Positions 9,169 to 18,050 of a stretch of 64,000 bases of DNA are shown in pieces. This DNA comes from Hymenobacter norwichensis DSM 15439. GTDB taxonomy: Bacteria; Bacteroidota; Bacteroidia; Cytophagales; Hymenobacteraceae. How positions within the stretch are numbered: position 1 is the stretch's first letter; each line of letters opens with the position of its first letter. Where the stretch lies: the NCBI RefSeq assembly GCF_000420705.1, contig NZ_ATVL01000006.1:310001-374000 (forward strand), given 5' to 3'. Under the pieces are notes generated by a model. That model had not been told where the DNA came from. It did not search any database and was given only the letters and a program-made list of their open reading frames with translations. Position numbers and translations under genes: made by a program.

Positions 9169-10419
9169 ATGAAAAACCTCTTCCAACGCCTACTGATTAC
9201 GGTAGCCTTGCTGGCCGCCACGCTGTCGGCTTCGGCCCAGATTGATACCACCGGGGGGCGCTATTACCAGCCCGTTTTTCCTAACGTCACTATCTCGCTG
9301 AATGTGGCCTACGGTTCGGCCGTCACGTTTTCGGGGGCTACCCAGCAGCTCTTCATGGACATCTACCAGCCCACCGGCGACACAGTTAGCCGGCGGCCGG
9401 TTATCATTTTCGCGCATGAGGGAGGCTTCCTGACTGGTTCGCGGACCGATGCCTACATGGTGGCCGTGTGCCGACGCTTTGCCCAGCTCGGCTACGTAAC
9501 GGCCAGCATCGACTACCGGCTCGGCTTCAACCTGACCGGCCTGGCCCAGCCCCGCGATACGCCGGAGGTGGCCCGCGCCGCTATTCGGGGCACGCAGGAC
9601 ATGCGGGCCGCCGTACGCTTTTTCCGCCGCGATGCTGCTACCACCCGTCAGTACAAAGTGAACCCGCGCTACATTGTAGTGGGCGGCTCGTCGGCGGGCG
9701 GCTTTATGGCCTTGCAAGTTGGCTACCTTGATAAAGCCAGTGAAGTGCCCGCTTACGTGGATGTTGCGGCGCTGGGCGGCATTGAGGGCAGCAGCGGCAA
9801 CCCCGGCTACAGCAGTGCCGTGCTGGCCGTGCTCAACCTGAGCGGCGCCACCGAAAGCGTCAATTACATCGAGCCGGGCAACGTGCCGTTGTGCAGCGTG
9901 CATGGCACCGCCGACAACGTGGTACCATATCTGAAGGGTCGGGTGGGGTCGGTGCTGCCGCCGAAGTATGTGGTGGGCAGCGGCCTGCTCAACCCGCGCG
10001 CCACGGCCGTCGGCGTCCGCAACGTATTGCGCACCTTCCGCGGCGCTGGCCACATACCTTTTGAAGGCACCAGCGCCAGCGGCCTTGCCTACGCCGACAC
10101 CACATTCCGCACCATCCGCGACTTTTTGCGGCCCAGCCTGGGGCAACCCGGCACGGTGCTCAGTGCCGCTACTGCTGCCCGCCGCGCCGCCGCGCTGCAA
10201 GCCTACCCCGTACCCGCTACCACCGAAATTCAGCTAACCGCAGCAGCTGGCACCGTTTTCAAGCCGCACACTGCGGAGCTATTAGACGCCACCGGCCGCG
10301 TAGTGCGGCGTTTCCAATGGGAAACGGCCAGCCAATTGCTACCGCGCGAAAACCTGAAAGCAGGCTTATACTACCTACGTAGTTCCAATCAACCGCCGGT
10401 TCGCGTAGTGTTTGAATAA
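9169..10419 (+). CDS. Secreted alpha/beta hydrolase (esterase) with T9SS type A sorting domain
   Basis: 416 aa. I chose the ATG at 9169 because a clean signal peptide follows (LLITVALLAATLSASAQ); the open frame extends upstream to 9019 but that part does not look like protein. The hydrolase domain (about 35-330) has an HEGGF oxyanion-hole motif, a nucleophile elbow GGSSAGG with Ser175, SIDYRLGF, and a late GAGHIPFEG that would carry the catalytic His. The last ~75 residues (YPVPATTEIQL to VRVVFE, with LLDATGRVV and LKAGLYYLR) form a T9SS type A sorting domain, so the enzyme should be exported to the surface or medium. Substrate unknown; the family includes carboxylesterases and carbohydrate esterases. 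Confidence 0.9.
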   Translation: MKNLFQRLLITVALLAATLSASAQIDTTGGRYYQPVFPNVTISLNVAYGSAVTFSGATQQLFMDIYQPTGDTVSRRPVIIFAHEGGFLTGSRTDAYMVAVCRRFAQLGYVTASIDYRLGFNLTGLAQPRDTPEVARAAIRGTQDMRAAVRFFRRDAATTRQYKVNPRYIVVGGSSAGGFMALQVGYLDKASEVPAYVDVAALGGIEGSSGNPGYSSAVLAVLNLSGATESVNYIEPGNVPLCSVHGTADNVVPYLKGRVGSVLPPKYVVGSGLLNPRATAVGVRNVLRTFRGAGHIPFEGTSASGLAYADTTFRTIRDFLRPSLGQPGTVLSAATAARRAAALQAYPVPATTEIQLTAAAGTVFKPHTAELLDATGRVVRRFQWETASQLLPRENLKAGLYYLRSSNQPPVRVVFE

Positions 10420-10442
10420 GAATTAATCAAATTAAACAAAAA

Positions 10443-10493
10443 CAGAAAGGACGAACGAGTCCGGGGGCGCCCCGGACTCGTTCGTCCTTTCTG
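10443..10493. terminator. Long perfect hairpin between convergent genes
   Basis: Two perfectly complementary 24-nt arms (10443-10466, 10470-10493) around the 3-nt loop GCG; the A-rich 5' side and the CCTTTCTG end allow use from both directions. It separates the secreted esterase (+) from hom (-). Confidence 0.8.
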
Positions 10494-10515
10494 CTGAAAG
10501 CTCTACCTTGAGTAA

Positions 10516-11754
10516 CTACAAACTCTCTTCCAACTCAAATTCCGATACCGGCGTGGTAAGCGGCCGGACAGCACCAGTGCGTACCACAAAGGCACCGTAT
10601 TTCTGAATCAGCTCCTTCACGCGCAGCAGGTTGGATAGGGCTACATAGCCCACCACGTAGCCGTCTTCGTCGGCTTCCTCGGAAATTTCCGTGAAATCCA
10701 GCGCGTCAATCAGGCGGTCCTCGTCGGTCCGCAGATAGATTTCCAGCTCCAAATCGGTGGCGTAAGTGGGAGAGGAGGCCGTGAGCTTGGGGTACTGGTA
10801 GGAGTAGCCCTGCCGGATAGCCGCCAAATCGGCTAGCACGGCCGAGCCGGTGGGGTGCCCACCCGCGCCGCGGCCCCGCAGGAACTGCTCCCCAGCAAAA
10901 TCAGCCTCAATCAATACGCCATTGAACTCGTTATCGACCGAGTAAAGCGGCGACTCGGGCGCCACGAACAGCGGCGTTACCAGGGCCGTTATGCGGCCAT
11001 CGGGCAGGCGCTGCAAGCCGGCTACCACTTTTATTTTGCGGCCAAGCGTACCGGCAAAGGCAATATCCACGGCATTAATCTGCTCGATGCCCAGGTTCAG
11101 CACTTCCTCAGGTTGCAGGAACGTACCGTAGGCGTGGGCCGCTAGAATAACGGCCTTGCTGCGCGGGTCGAAGGCGCCCATGTCCAGCGCGGGGTCGGTT
11201 TCGGCAAAGCCTTTGGCCTGGGCCTCGGCCAGAGCGGGTGCGTAGTCGGAGCCGGCCTCACCCATGCGCGTCAGCACGTAGTTGGAGGAGCCGTTCAGGA
11301 TGCCCGTCACGCTCCGCAGGGTTTCGGCCCCAAAGTAGGCGTCCAGCGTCCGGATGATTGGAATGCTGCCGCACACGGCGGCTTCGTAGAGCAAAGTGCC
11401 GCCGGCTTCGCGCTGCAACTGCACTAGCTCGGGCAGGTGGCGGGCCAGCATGGCTTTATTGGCCGTAACCACCCGGCGGCCTTGGCGCAGGGCCTCGCTC
11501 ACCAATCGGAACGCCTCAGCGGCATCGTCAATGACTTCTACCAATACGTCCAGCGAAGCGTCATGCAGCAGGTCGTCGGCGTGGAAATCGAACCGGCTGA
11601 GGGGCAGGCTCCGGGGCTTGGTAGGGTTCTTCACGGCGATGCGCGCCACTTCAAAGCCGGTTTCAGGACGCTGCTCCAGAATATCGTACAGGCCTTGCCC
11701 TACGCAGCCAAAACCAATCAGACCAATGCGTAGCGTTTGTTTATCAGTTGCCAT
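10516..11754 (-). CDS. hom: Homoserine dehydrogenase
   Basis: 412 aa from the ATG at 11754; the frame continues further upstream but homology starts at LRIGLIGFGCVGQGL, the NAD(P)-binding Rossmann motif near residue 8. Other signatures are TANKAMLARH, LYEAAVCGSIPIIRTL, GILNGSSNYVLTRM and GRGAGGHPTGSAV, all typical of the homoserine dehydrogenase catalytic domain. It reduces aspartate semialdehyde to homoserine, the branch point to methionine and threonine. The C-terminal ~80 residues (from about TYATDLELEIYL) are in the position of an ACT regulatory domain and could be one. It is not fused to aspartokinase. It follows metX by 79 nt and probably belongs to the metY-metX-hom unit. Confidence 0.94.
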   Translation of the reverse strand: MATDKQTLRIGLIGFGCVGQGLYDILEQRPETGFEVARIAVKNPTKPRSLPLSRFDFHADDLLHDASLDVLVEVIDDAAEAFRLVSEALRQGRRVVTANKAMLARHLPELVQLQREAGGTLLYEAAVCGSIPIIRTLDAYFGAETLRSVTGILNGSSNYVLTRMGEAGSDYAPALAEAQAKGFAETDPALDMGAFDPRSKAVILAAHAYGTFLQPEEVLNLGIEQINAVDIAFAGTLGRKIKVVAGLQRLPDGRITALVTPLFVAPESPLYSVDNEFNGVLIEADFAGEQFLRGRGAGGHPTGSAVLADLAAIRQGYSYQYPKLTASSPTYATDLELEIYLRTDEDRLIDALDFTEISEEADEDGYVVGYVALSNLLRVKELIQKYGAFVVRTGAVRPLTTPVSEFELEESL

Positions 11755-11833
11755 AGTAAGGAAAGCACAAAAAGAAAGCAGCGGCGGCGCAACAGGTGTA
11801 AGGCGGGGCGCCGCTCGGTCAGGGTGAAAGGTA

Positions 11834-12862
11834 TTAGGCGAAAGTGGTGGCGTGGAACCGTTCCAATAGGTGCGTGATGTGCGCCGTTTCAATCAGGAAT
11901 CCGTCGTGGCCGAAGCGGGAATCCATTTCGGCGTACACGGCCCCCGGAATATGACGAGCTAGCAACTGCTGTTCGGCCGGCGGAAACAGCACATCGGAGG
12001 TGATGCCTAGTACCAAGGTGCGGGCCTGCACGCGGCGCAATGCCGGCGCTACACCGCCTCGGCCGCGCCCCACATTGTGCGAGTCCATAGCCTTGGACAG
12101 CACCACGTAAGTGTAGGCGTTGAAGCGAGCCACCAGCTTTTCGCCTTGGTATTGCTGGTAGGCGCTGGCCCGAAAATCGTCTATTTTATCGTTGGTGGGC
12201 TCGGCCTGAGTATCGGCGTAGGCGCCGTAGCTGCGGTAGCTCAGCAAAGCCACGGCCCGCGCCGCCCGCAACCCTGCTGCCCCGCCTTCAGGCGTGGCCT
12301 GGTGGTAAGTAGGGTCGGCAAAAACGGCCAAGCGCTGCGCTTCATTGAAGGCAATGCCCCAAGGCGAGTGTTGCGCGTTGGTAGCCAATAACACTAGGTG
12401 CTCGAACACAGTCGGCAATTGGATAGCCCATTCCAACGCCTGTTGGCCGCCCAAAGAGCCGCCAATCAGCGTGTGAATCTGCGTGAGGCCTAGGTGCTGC
12501 CGTAGCTCCTCATGTGCCGCCACCATATCCCGGATGGTAAGCAGCGGAAACTGCTGATACCGCGCCACACCCGTTTCGGGCGCCGGCGACAGGGGACTAG
12601 TGGAGCCGTAGCAGGAGCCCAGTACGTTGGCACACACCACAAACCAGTCGGCTGGGTCGAAGTAGCACTCCGGGCCAAACAACCCCGGCCACCAGCTTTC
12701 CACGTCGGCGTTGGCGGTGAGGGCGTGGCACACCCACACTACGTTGTCGCGGCTGGCATTGAGGGTACCAAAAGTATGATAAGCCACTTCCACGCCAGTT
12801 AGCACCTCGCCGCTTTCCAGCGTTAGGGGTTCAGGAAGGAAGAAGCTTTGTGATTCAGACAT
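11834..12862 (-). CDS. metX: Homoserine O-acetyltransferase
   Basis: 342 aa from the ATG at 12862 (MSESQSFFLPEP); an upstream in-frame extension reads only into the palindromic repeat and is rejected. This alpha/beta-hydrolase-fold acyltransferase shows the nucleophile elbow GGSLGGQQALEWA, an Asp in GITSDVLFPP and a catalytic His in RFGHDGFLIE. It activates homoserine with acetyl-CoA for sulfhydrylation by metY. The succinyl-using variant cannot be excluded from sequence alone. Palindromic repeat copy 2 lies 28 nt upstream of the start codon, so a transcript coming from metY would carry a hairpin in front of this gene. Confidence 0.93.
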   Translation of the reverse strand: MSESQSFFLPEPLTLESGEVLTGVEVAYHTFGTLNASRDNVVWVCHALTANADVESWWPGLFGPECYFDPADWFVVCANVLGSCYGSTSPLSPAPETGVARYQQFPLLTIRDMVAAHEELRQHLGLTQIHTLIGGSLGGQQALEWAIQLPTVFEHLVLLATNAQHSPWGIAFNEAQRLAVFADPTYHQATPEGGAAGLRAARAVALLSYRSYGAYADTQAEPTNDKIDDFRASAYQQYQGEKLVARFNAYTYVVLSKAMDSHNVGRGRGGVAPALRRVQARTLVLGITSDVLFPPAEQQLLARHIPGAVYAEMDSRFGHDGFLIETAHITHLLERFHATTFA

Positions 12863-12890
12863 TGGGTGGGTGATGGGAATAAGTAAGACC

Positions 12891-12987
12891 GTCATGCAGA
12901 GGCGGAGCCGAAGCATCTCGCGTGCTGATGTTGTGGTAGTAATCCAGCGCCAGCATGCGAGATGCTTCGGCTCCGCCTCTGCATGAC
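12891..12987. repeat. Dispersed palindromic element, copy 2 (97 bp)
   Basis: Perfect 31-bp arms (12891-12921 and 12957-12987) with the same ends as copy 1 (GTCATGCAGAG, AAGCATCTCGC) but the inner segment GCGGAGCCG on one arm and its exact complement on the other. It lies 28 nt upstream of the metX start codon, between metY and metX. Confidence 0.9.
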
Positions 12988-13019
12988 AGGCTGAATACTT
13001 CAGGAAGGATAATAGCCAA

Positions 13020-13049
13020 CGGGCTGAGCCGGCGAACCAACTCAGCCCG
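13020..13049. other. Hairpin in the metY-metX intergenic region
   Basis: A 9-bp inverted repeat (CGGGCTGAG / CTCAGCCCG) with a 12-nt loop. No U-tract follows on the minus strand, so it may be a pause or processing hairpin rather than a full terminator. Confidence 0.4.
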
Positions 13050-13132
13050 CGCTATTGTGGGATGTCAACGGCGGCTCCCTCTCTCACAAAACAACCGCCT
13101 TGCCACCCACGCACTGCTTTTTGCTGAAAGCC

Positions 13133-13164
13133 AACCCGGCTGCCCTCTCACAACCAGCCGGGTT
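13133..13164. terminator. Possible weak terminator after metY
   Basis: A 9-bp stem (AACCCGGCT / AGCCGGGTT) immediately downstream of metY on the minus strand. Only a short T run (CTTTC) follows, so partial read-through to metX and hom is plausible. Confidence 0.4.
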
Positions 13165-13175
13165 TGCCCCACTAG

Positions 13176-14651
<1,476 letters not shown>

Positions 14652-14687
14652 CTAGCGCCAACCGAATACAGTGGCTTAGCTGCGGCA

Positions 14688-14713
14688 GTGCCCGCCGTGG
14701 TGGCCAAGGGCAC
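14688..14713 (-). other. Hairpin between the leader ORF and metY
   Basis: Inverted repeat GTGCCC/GGGCAC with a 14-nt loop that itself holds GCC/GGC. It lies between the leader ORF stop (14770) and the metY start and could belong to an attenuator; no U-tract is seen. Confidence 0.3.
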
Positions 14714-14769
14714 ACCAACGCATCAGAAGCAAAACGAGAAGGAGGGAGGTTGCCGGAACCGCGTGGCGG

Positions 14770-14928
14770 TTAGCTACAGCAACAACAGGTGCTGAAACAG
14801 CAGCGCATTCGCATTCGGGCGGCCTCAGCGGCAGCGGGCGAAACACGGAAATCCATCGGCAAGGCGGTGCGCAACGCGGCGACCGGAGCAGATGGGGTAA
14901 AGAAGGCGGAAAGCGAGTTGTTTTTCAT
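14770..14928 (-). CDS. Small leader ORF with Cys-rich C-terminus between SAM riboswitch and metY
   Basis: 52 codons from the ATG at 14928 to TAA at 14770-14772. It begins MKNNSLSAFF, has a central Ala/Pro-rich part, and ends RMRMRCCFSTCCCCS: six cysteines and two methionines in the last 15 residues. The start codon lies only about 9 nt beyond the riboswitch's closing helix, and the stop is about 205 nt before metY. The position and the run of codons for the sulfur amino acids made by this operon suggest a leader peptide whose translation reports Cys (and perhaps Met) charging. It has no signal peptide and no known family; a metal-binding micro-protein is the alternative. That it is translated is inference. 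Confidence 0.55.
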   Translation of the reverse strand: MKNNSLSAFFTPSAPVAALRTALPMDFRVSPAAAEAARMRMRCCFSTCCCCS

Positions 14929-14936
14929 GGTACTCA

Positions 14937-15049
14937 ACTTATCTCTCCCGCTGGCAAATGCCGAATCGGGCAGGAATTGGCACCTTTCGCATCAACGAAG
15001 GTTGCCAGTGGGTCACGGAGCCTGTTCTCTCGCCACTTCTGTATAAATC
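14937..15049 (-). ncRNA. SAM-I (S-box) riboswitch
   Basis: Read on the minus strand, the conserved S-box core appears in order: GAAGTGGCGAGAG, AACAGGCTC, GTGACCCACTGGCAACC, then AAGGTGCCAATTCCTGCC, then GCCAGCGGGAGAGATAAG. The TTTAT / ATAAG segments can close P1. The matches to GGCAACC and GGTGCNAATTCC are the diagnostic ligand-core elements. It lies between a good promoter and a small leader ORF, followed by metY. No clear intrinsic terminator with a U-run directly follows, so control may act on translation of the leader ORF or through a later hairpin. Confidence 0.93.
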
Positions 15050-15095
15050 TTTGAAAACTGTCCCACCGTAAGCGGGGAGTACCGGACTGGTGATG

Positions 15096-15125
15096 CAAAT
15101 GTATAACCGGTTTTGATATTCGCAA
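15096..15125 (-). promoter_or_regulatory. Promoter TTG-N19-TACATTTG of the riboswitch-metY unit
   Basis: On the minus strand a TTG (15123-15125) is followed by 19 nt and then TACATTTG (15096-15103), an excellent match to the Bacteroidota sigma-A consensus. Transcription would start about 45 nt upstream of the riboswitch. Confidence 0.75.
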
Positions 15126-15328
15126 TACTCTTGAAAAATATTTTTTCTTTAGCCTACTCTTTTTCGAAAGTATTATAATAGAAATAAATATTTTTTAAAT
15201 AAGACTGAATTACAGGGCTATACATCATGCGGTGGCAAATGCCCTATGCTTCCTGTTACCTGTATTTTGAGTGTGTGAGCTTCGCTGGAGTAGTTTAGAC
15301 GGAGTGGTAAGCTAAAGGTATATCAAGC
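15126..15328. other. AT-rich intergenic stretch, nothing recognised
   Basis: About 200 nt between the metY promoter and the LysM-gene terminator, strikingly A/T-rich around 15130-15210. No gene, tRNA or conserved RNA seen. The A/T tract just upstream of the metY promoter might serve as an UP-like element. Confidence 0.4.
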
Positions 15329-15359
15329 AAAAAGCCGCTCTCTATTGAGAACGGCTTTT
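15329..15359 (-). terminator. Intrinsic terminator of the LysM gene
   Basis: AAAAGCCG / CGGCTTTT stem with a CTCTCTATTGAGAA centre that pairs partly with itself; a T-run follows on the minus strand. It lies 27 nt after the LysM stop codon. Confidence 0.8.
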
Positions 15360-15385
15360 ATGAAATTTCCTAGAAGGAAGTATTT

Positions 15386-15673
15386 CTAAATCTTAGGCAA
15401 CGTCAGTACTTGGCCGATTTCGATTTTGTCGGGGTCAGAGCCGATAGTGCCTTTATTGGCGTCGTAAATCTGGTGCCACTTGGCTGCGTCACCGTAGTGG
15501 TGCTTGGCAATTTTAGATAAAGAATCGCCGCTTACTACGGTATACGTCTCGCCAGCGGCTGCTTCAGGCTGAGCGGCATTGCCGAAAAAGTCGGTGCCAC
15601 CAGCAGCTGGTTTTGCGGCGGGTTCAACGGGCTTTTTTTCGCCTTCATTCGAGAGAAAATCAAACAGTCCCAT
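15386..15673 (-). CDS. Small LysM-domain protein (Kbp/YgaU-like)
   Basis: 95 aa from the ATG at 15673 (MGLFDFLSNEGEKKPV); the frame extends upstream but this N-terminus is the usual one. Residues 1-45 are a charged, Ala/Pro-rich linker; residues 46-95 form one LysM domain (YTVVSGDSLSKIAKHHYGDAAKWHQIYDAN ends the first part, GQVLTLPKI closes it). No signal peptide, which agrees with the cytoplasmic K+-binding protein Kbp family rather than an exported peptidoglycan-binding protein; the BON domain of E. coli Kbp is absent. Function beyond the LysM fold is not certain. Confidence 0.85.
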   Translation of the reverse strand: MGLFDFLSNEGEKKPVEPAAKPAAGGTDFFGNAAQPEAAAGETYTVVSGDSLSKIAKHHYGDAAKWHQIYDANKGTIGSDPDKIEIGQVLTLPKI

Positions 15674-15893
15674 GGTCGTGCGTTGGTTTGAGGTGAAAGC
15701 AGAACGCAGCACATCCACTTGATGGCCACGGTGTCAGGCCTCATACGCTATGGAACGGAAGAGGTTATGCTCCGTAAGGTCAACCGTAGACAAGCCGAAC
15801 ATCTTGCCGGGGGCCACCGTAAGAGGCGCAATACCGACCGGCTATGGTGCCGGCGGCAGCTTCTCTCCACTTCTCACTTAACCTTGACACCTA

Positions 15894-16310
15894 ATGAAAG
15901 CTATGTCCTCTCCGTTTCGCTATTTGGCCAGCCTGTTGATGCTGCTGGTGTTGTTCACTTCCGCCTGCGGCAGCAAAGAAGGTAAAGTAGAAGGCGTGAA
16001 CATGCTCTACGGCAAAGAGAGCAAGGTTTGGAAAACCGATAAAGAACTGGATGCCACTGGCGACAAAGTGAAGCAGACCGACGCTCAGGAAGACGAGCGT
16101 ATCACGTTCTTCGCCAATGGCCAGTACAACATGGCTTCTCCGCAAGGCACCGTGAATGGTAAATACACCTTCGATCAGGCTGGCAAAACCATTGCCATGA
16201 CCCCTGACGGTTCCAGCACCAGCAACTCGTTCAGCGTAGTGACCCTAACCGACGACAAGCTTACGCTGAAAAGCGCCGCCGGTGCTGAGCTGCGCCTCGA
16301 AAAAGAATAA
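15894..16310 (+). CDS. Lipocalin-like lipoprotein
   Basis: 138 aa with a lipoprotein signal peptide ending LLVLFTSACGS (lipobox TSAC, Cys at about residue 25); an alternative start at 15903 (MSSPFRY) would give the same mature protein. The mature part is short, beta-strand rich and charged, with ITFFANGQYNMAS, GKYTFDQAGKTIAMT and SVVTLTDDKLTLKS, the alternating pattern of the small lipocalin-like lipoproteins common in Bacteroidota. Function unknown. It is monocistronic, with a strong terminator 21 nt after the stop. Confidence 0.8.
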   Translation: MKAMSSPFRYLASLLMLLVLFTSACGSKEGKVEGVNMLYGKESKVWKTDKELDATGDKVKQTDAQEDERITFFANGQYNMASPQGTVNGKYTFDQAGKTIAMTPDGSSTSNSFSVVTLTDDKLTLKSAAGAELRLEKE

Positions 16311-16331
16311 CCTTCCTTTCCATAATTCCGC

Positions 16332-16369
16332 AAAAAGCGCCATCAGTTGAACTGGTGGCGCTTTTTTTT
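16332..16369 (+). terminator. Intrinsic terminator of the lipocalin-like lipoprotein gene
   Basis: AAAAAGCGCCA..CAGTT stem pairing with ACTG.TGGCGCTTTTT, followed by eight T residues. Confidence 0.9.
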
Positions 16370-16587
16370 GCCACTTACTGAATGAGTACCCCGGCCGTAA
16401 CGTGAAAACCACAGGAGACCATAAATCGGTTAGGGATTGTAATTGTGAGCGTGGCGAAAGACCCATTTCCGTCAGCGTAGAGCGTTCAGGAGGATAGGGG
16501 TTTCGCCACACTCAGCATAAGGCGGACGACCAGCTACAAAGGGGCCTCTGAACTGCCTCTACGGGGGGGCTTGCACTGTTCGCTGAG

Positions 16588-17676
16588 CTACGAGTGCATA
16601 ACCTGCGCGGCTTTAGGCTTGCCGAAAATGCGCGCCACCCAGCGCGGTAGAAACACAGCGCCCAGCACCAAGTAGAGATAGTACGTAACCAAGCGGTAGA
16701 GCAGCACCATGAAGTTGGTCATGGTGGGAGTGCCAATAAACTTGCCGAAGAACGTAGGGAAAGCACCTTCGGCAATGCCCGCGCCGCCGGGCGTAATAGC
16801 AATCAGTAGAATAACCTTGTAGGTAAGGTTGCGGCCAAAAATCAGCCAAAACTCCGGCCAGGTTACGTCAATAAACGCCGAAATCAGACAGCCGATAACT
16901 AGGTAACGGGCCGTCCAGACGAAGGCGGTGCTTAGAGCGGCCCGCAGCCAGTATCCCCAGCCGTTGCCCCGCAGTTCCGCCGAAGCCAGTACCATTTCGT
17001 TGCCCATCCTGTAGGCCTTGCCCCGGAAACGCCGGATGCCGCGAATGGAAAACAGCCGTACCAGTAACCGTTTCACCGACTGCGGATTGAAGAAGATGGC
17101 GTACATCATCAGCAGCGCGTACAGGCTTACGAAGATGTAACTGGTAATGAAGCCAACGCGGAGCGTGGTAACCAGCCCGCCTTGCAAAGCCTCATGCGGA
17201 TACAGCGCATCACCCCCAATCCAGACCACCAGCGGCACCATCAGCATGTAGTACATGTTGTCGAGCATGGCCGTGGCCATGATGTAGGCCACCGACTTGC
17301 CCAGCGGAATGCCTTCCTTGTGCAGCAGCACCGGCGCTACGGCCGTGCCACCCACAGCCGAGGGCAACACGCACGACGAAAACTCCCAAATCATAATCAC
17401 GTCGAGGGAGGCGCGCCAGGTCAGAACTTTTTGGGTGAGGTAGCGGATGCGATATACGTAGCCGGCGTCGCGGGCCACCAGAATTACCAGCATCAGCAGC
17501 AGCCAGATGGGTTTGGCATTGGCCAGTGGGGCCAAGTCGCCGGGCTTGTAGCTGCGCCAAAACATAAACCCCACTACGCTCAAGCCAATCAACACTGGCA
17601 GCACAATGCGCGACGGGCGGAGCTTGTCCAGCAGTTGCTGGTCCTCGGTTTGTTGATCGGCAGAAAGCTGAGGCAT
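16588..17676 (-). CDS. Flippase-like / lysylphosphatidylglycerol synthase transmembrane-domain protein
   Basis: 362 aa from the ATG at 17676 (MPQLSADQQTEDQQLL); the longer frame upstream lacks coding character. About eight hydrophobic segments are spread through the protein (IVLPVLIGLSVVGFMFW, PIWLLLMLVILVA, VILLIAITPGGAGIAE and others). The motifs WEFSSCVLPSAVGGTAVAP and TPGGAGIAEGAFP are typical of the UPF0104/MprF-N-terminal-like membrane family. The C-terminal aminoacyltransferase domain of MprF is absent, so lipid aminoacylation is not implied; related proteins are thought to move lipids or glycolipids across the membrane. Confidence 0.85.
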   Translation of the reverse strand: MPQLSADQQTEDQQLLDKLRPSRIVLPVLIGLSVVGFMFWRSYKPGDLAPLANAKPIWLLLMLVILVARDAGYVYRIRYLTQKVLTWRASLDVIMIWEFSSCVLPSAVGGTAVAPVLLHKEGIPLGKSVAYIMATAMLDNMYYMLMVPLVVWIGGDALYPHEALQGGLVTTLRVGFITSYIFVSLYALLMMYAIFFNPQSVKRLLVRLFSIRGIRRFRGKAYRMGNEMVLASAELRGNGWGYWLRAALSTAFVWTARYLVIGCLISAFIDVTWPEFWLIFGRNLTYKVILLIAITPGGAGIAEGAFPTFFGKFIGTPTMTNFMVLLYRLVTYYLYLVLGAVFLPRWVARIFGKPKAAQVMHS

Positions 17677-18050
17677 GAGGCAATGCGGGTATGCGAAGTC
17701 AAAAGTAGGGATTATAGCAGGGTAGCCTGTTAAAGCACGGTTAATTAAGGCGAGTAGCACCCAGCCAGAACTTACCACCCGTGGTGTTGCATACGCGCAA
17801 GCTGCGTCTCGGGTGCTGTGCTGCTTTTTATCGTGTTCAACGCCAGCTAGTAGCGTTGTGGGCAGCGAGCTGCATGGTGGATACCTGTGTAGACTGGCTG
17901 AGTGTATTCAGAAACCAATTCGTTGGCCAACCGTCCGAACAGAAAACCCGTAACTTTGTCCGGTACAACCAGTAAGCCGCCGAGGGGAGTCTAACTTTTC
18001 GGGTAGCACAACGGTTGCACCACTATATATTCCATTTGCTTCTCCGATAC
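17677..18050. other. Divergent intergenic region with dxs -7 box
   Basis: 374 nt between the flippase-like gene (-) and dxs (+). TAACTTTG at 17951-17958 matches TAnnTTTG and is the best candidate dxs promoter, giving a leader of about 85-90 nt; a -33 TTG at standard spacing is missing. No ORF or RNA is recognised in the rest. Confidence 0.5.

Noticed and set aside
9190..10200. 336-codon minus-strand ORF opposite the secreted esterase
   Set aside because: Antisense shadow; low-complexity Gly/Ala/His/Arg translation, while the plus strand has signal peptide, catalytic motifs and sorting domain.
11755..11892. 46-residue extension of homoserine dehydrogenase
   Set aside because: It overlaps the end of metX, is Pro/Arg-rich without family similarity, and precedes the normal Rossmann start.
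12863..12916. N-terminal extension of metX (upstream in-frame start at 12916)
   Set aside because: The extra residues read from the palindromic repeat and spacer; the family N-terminus begins at the ATG at 12862.
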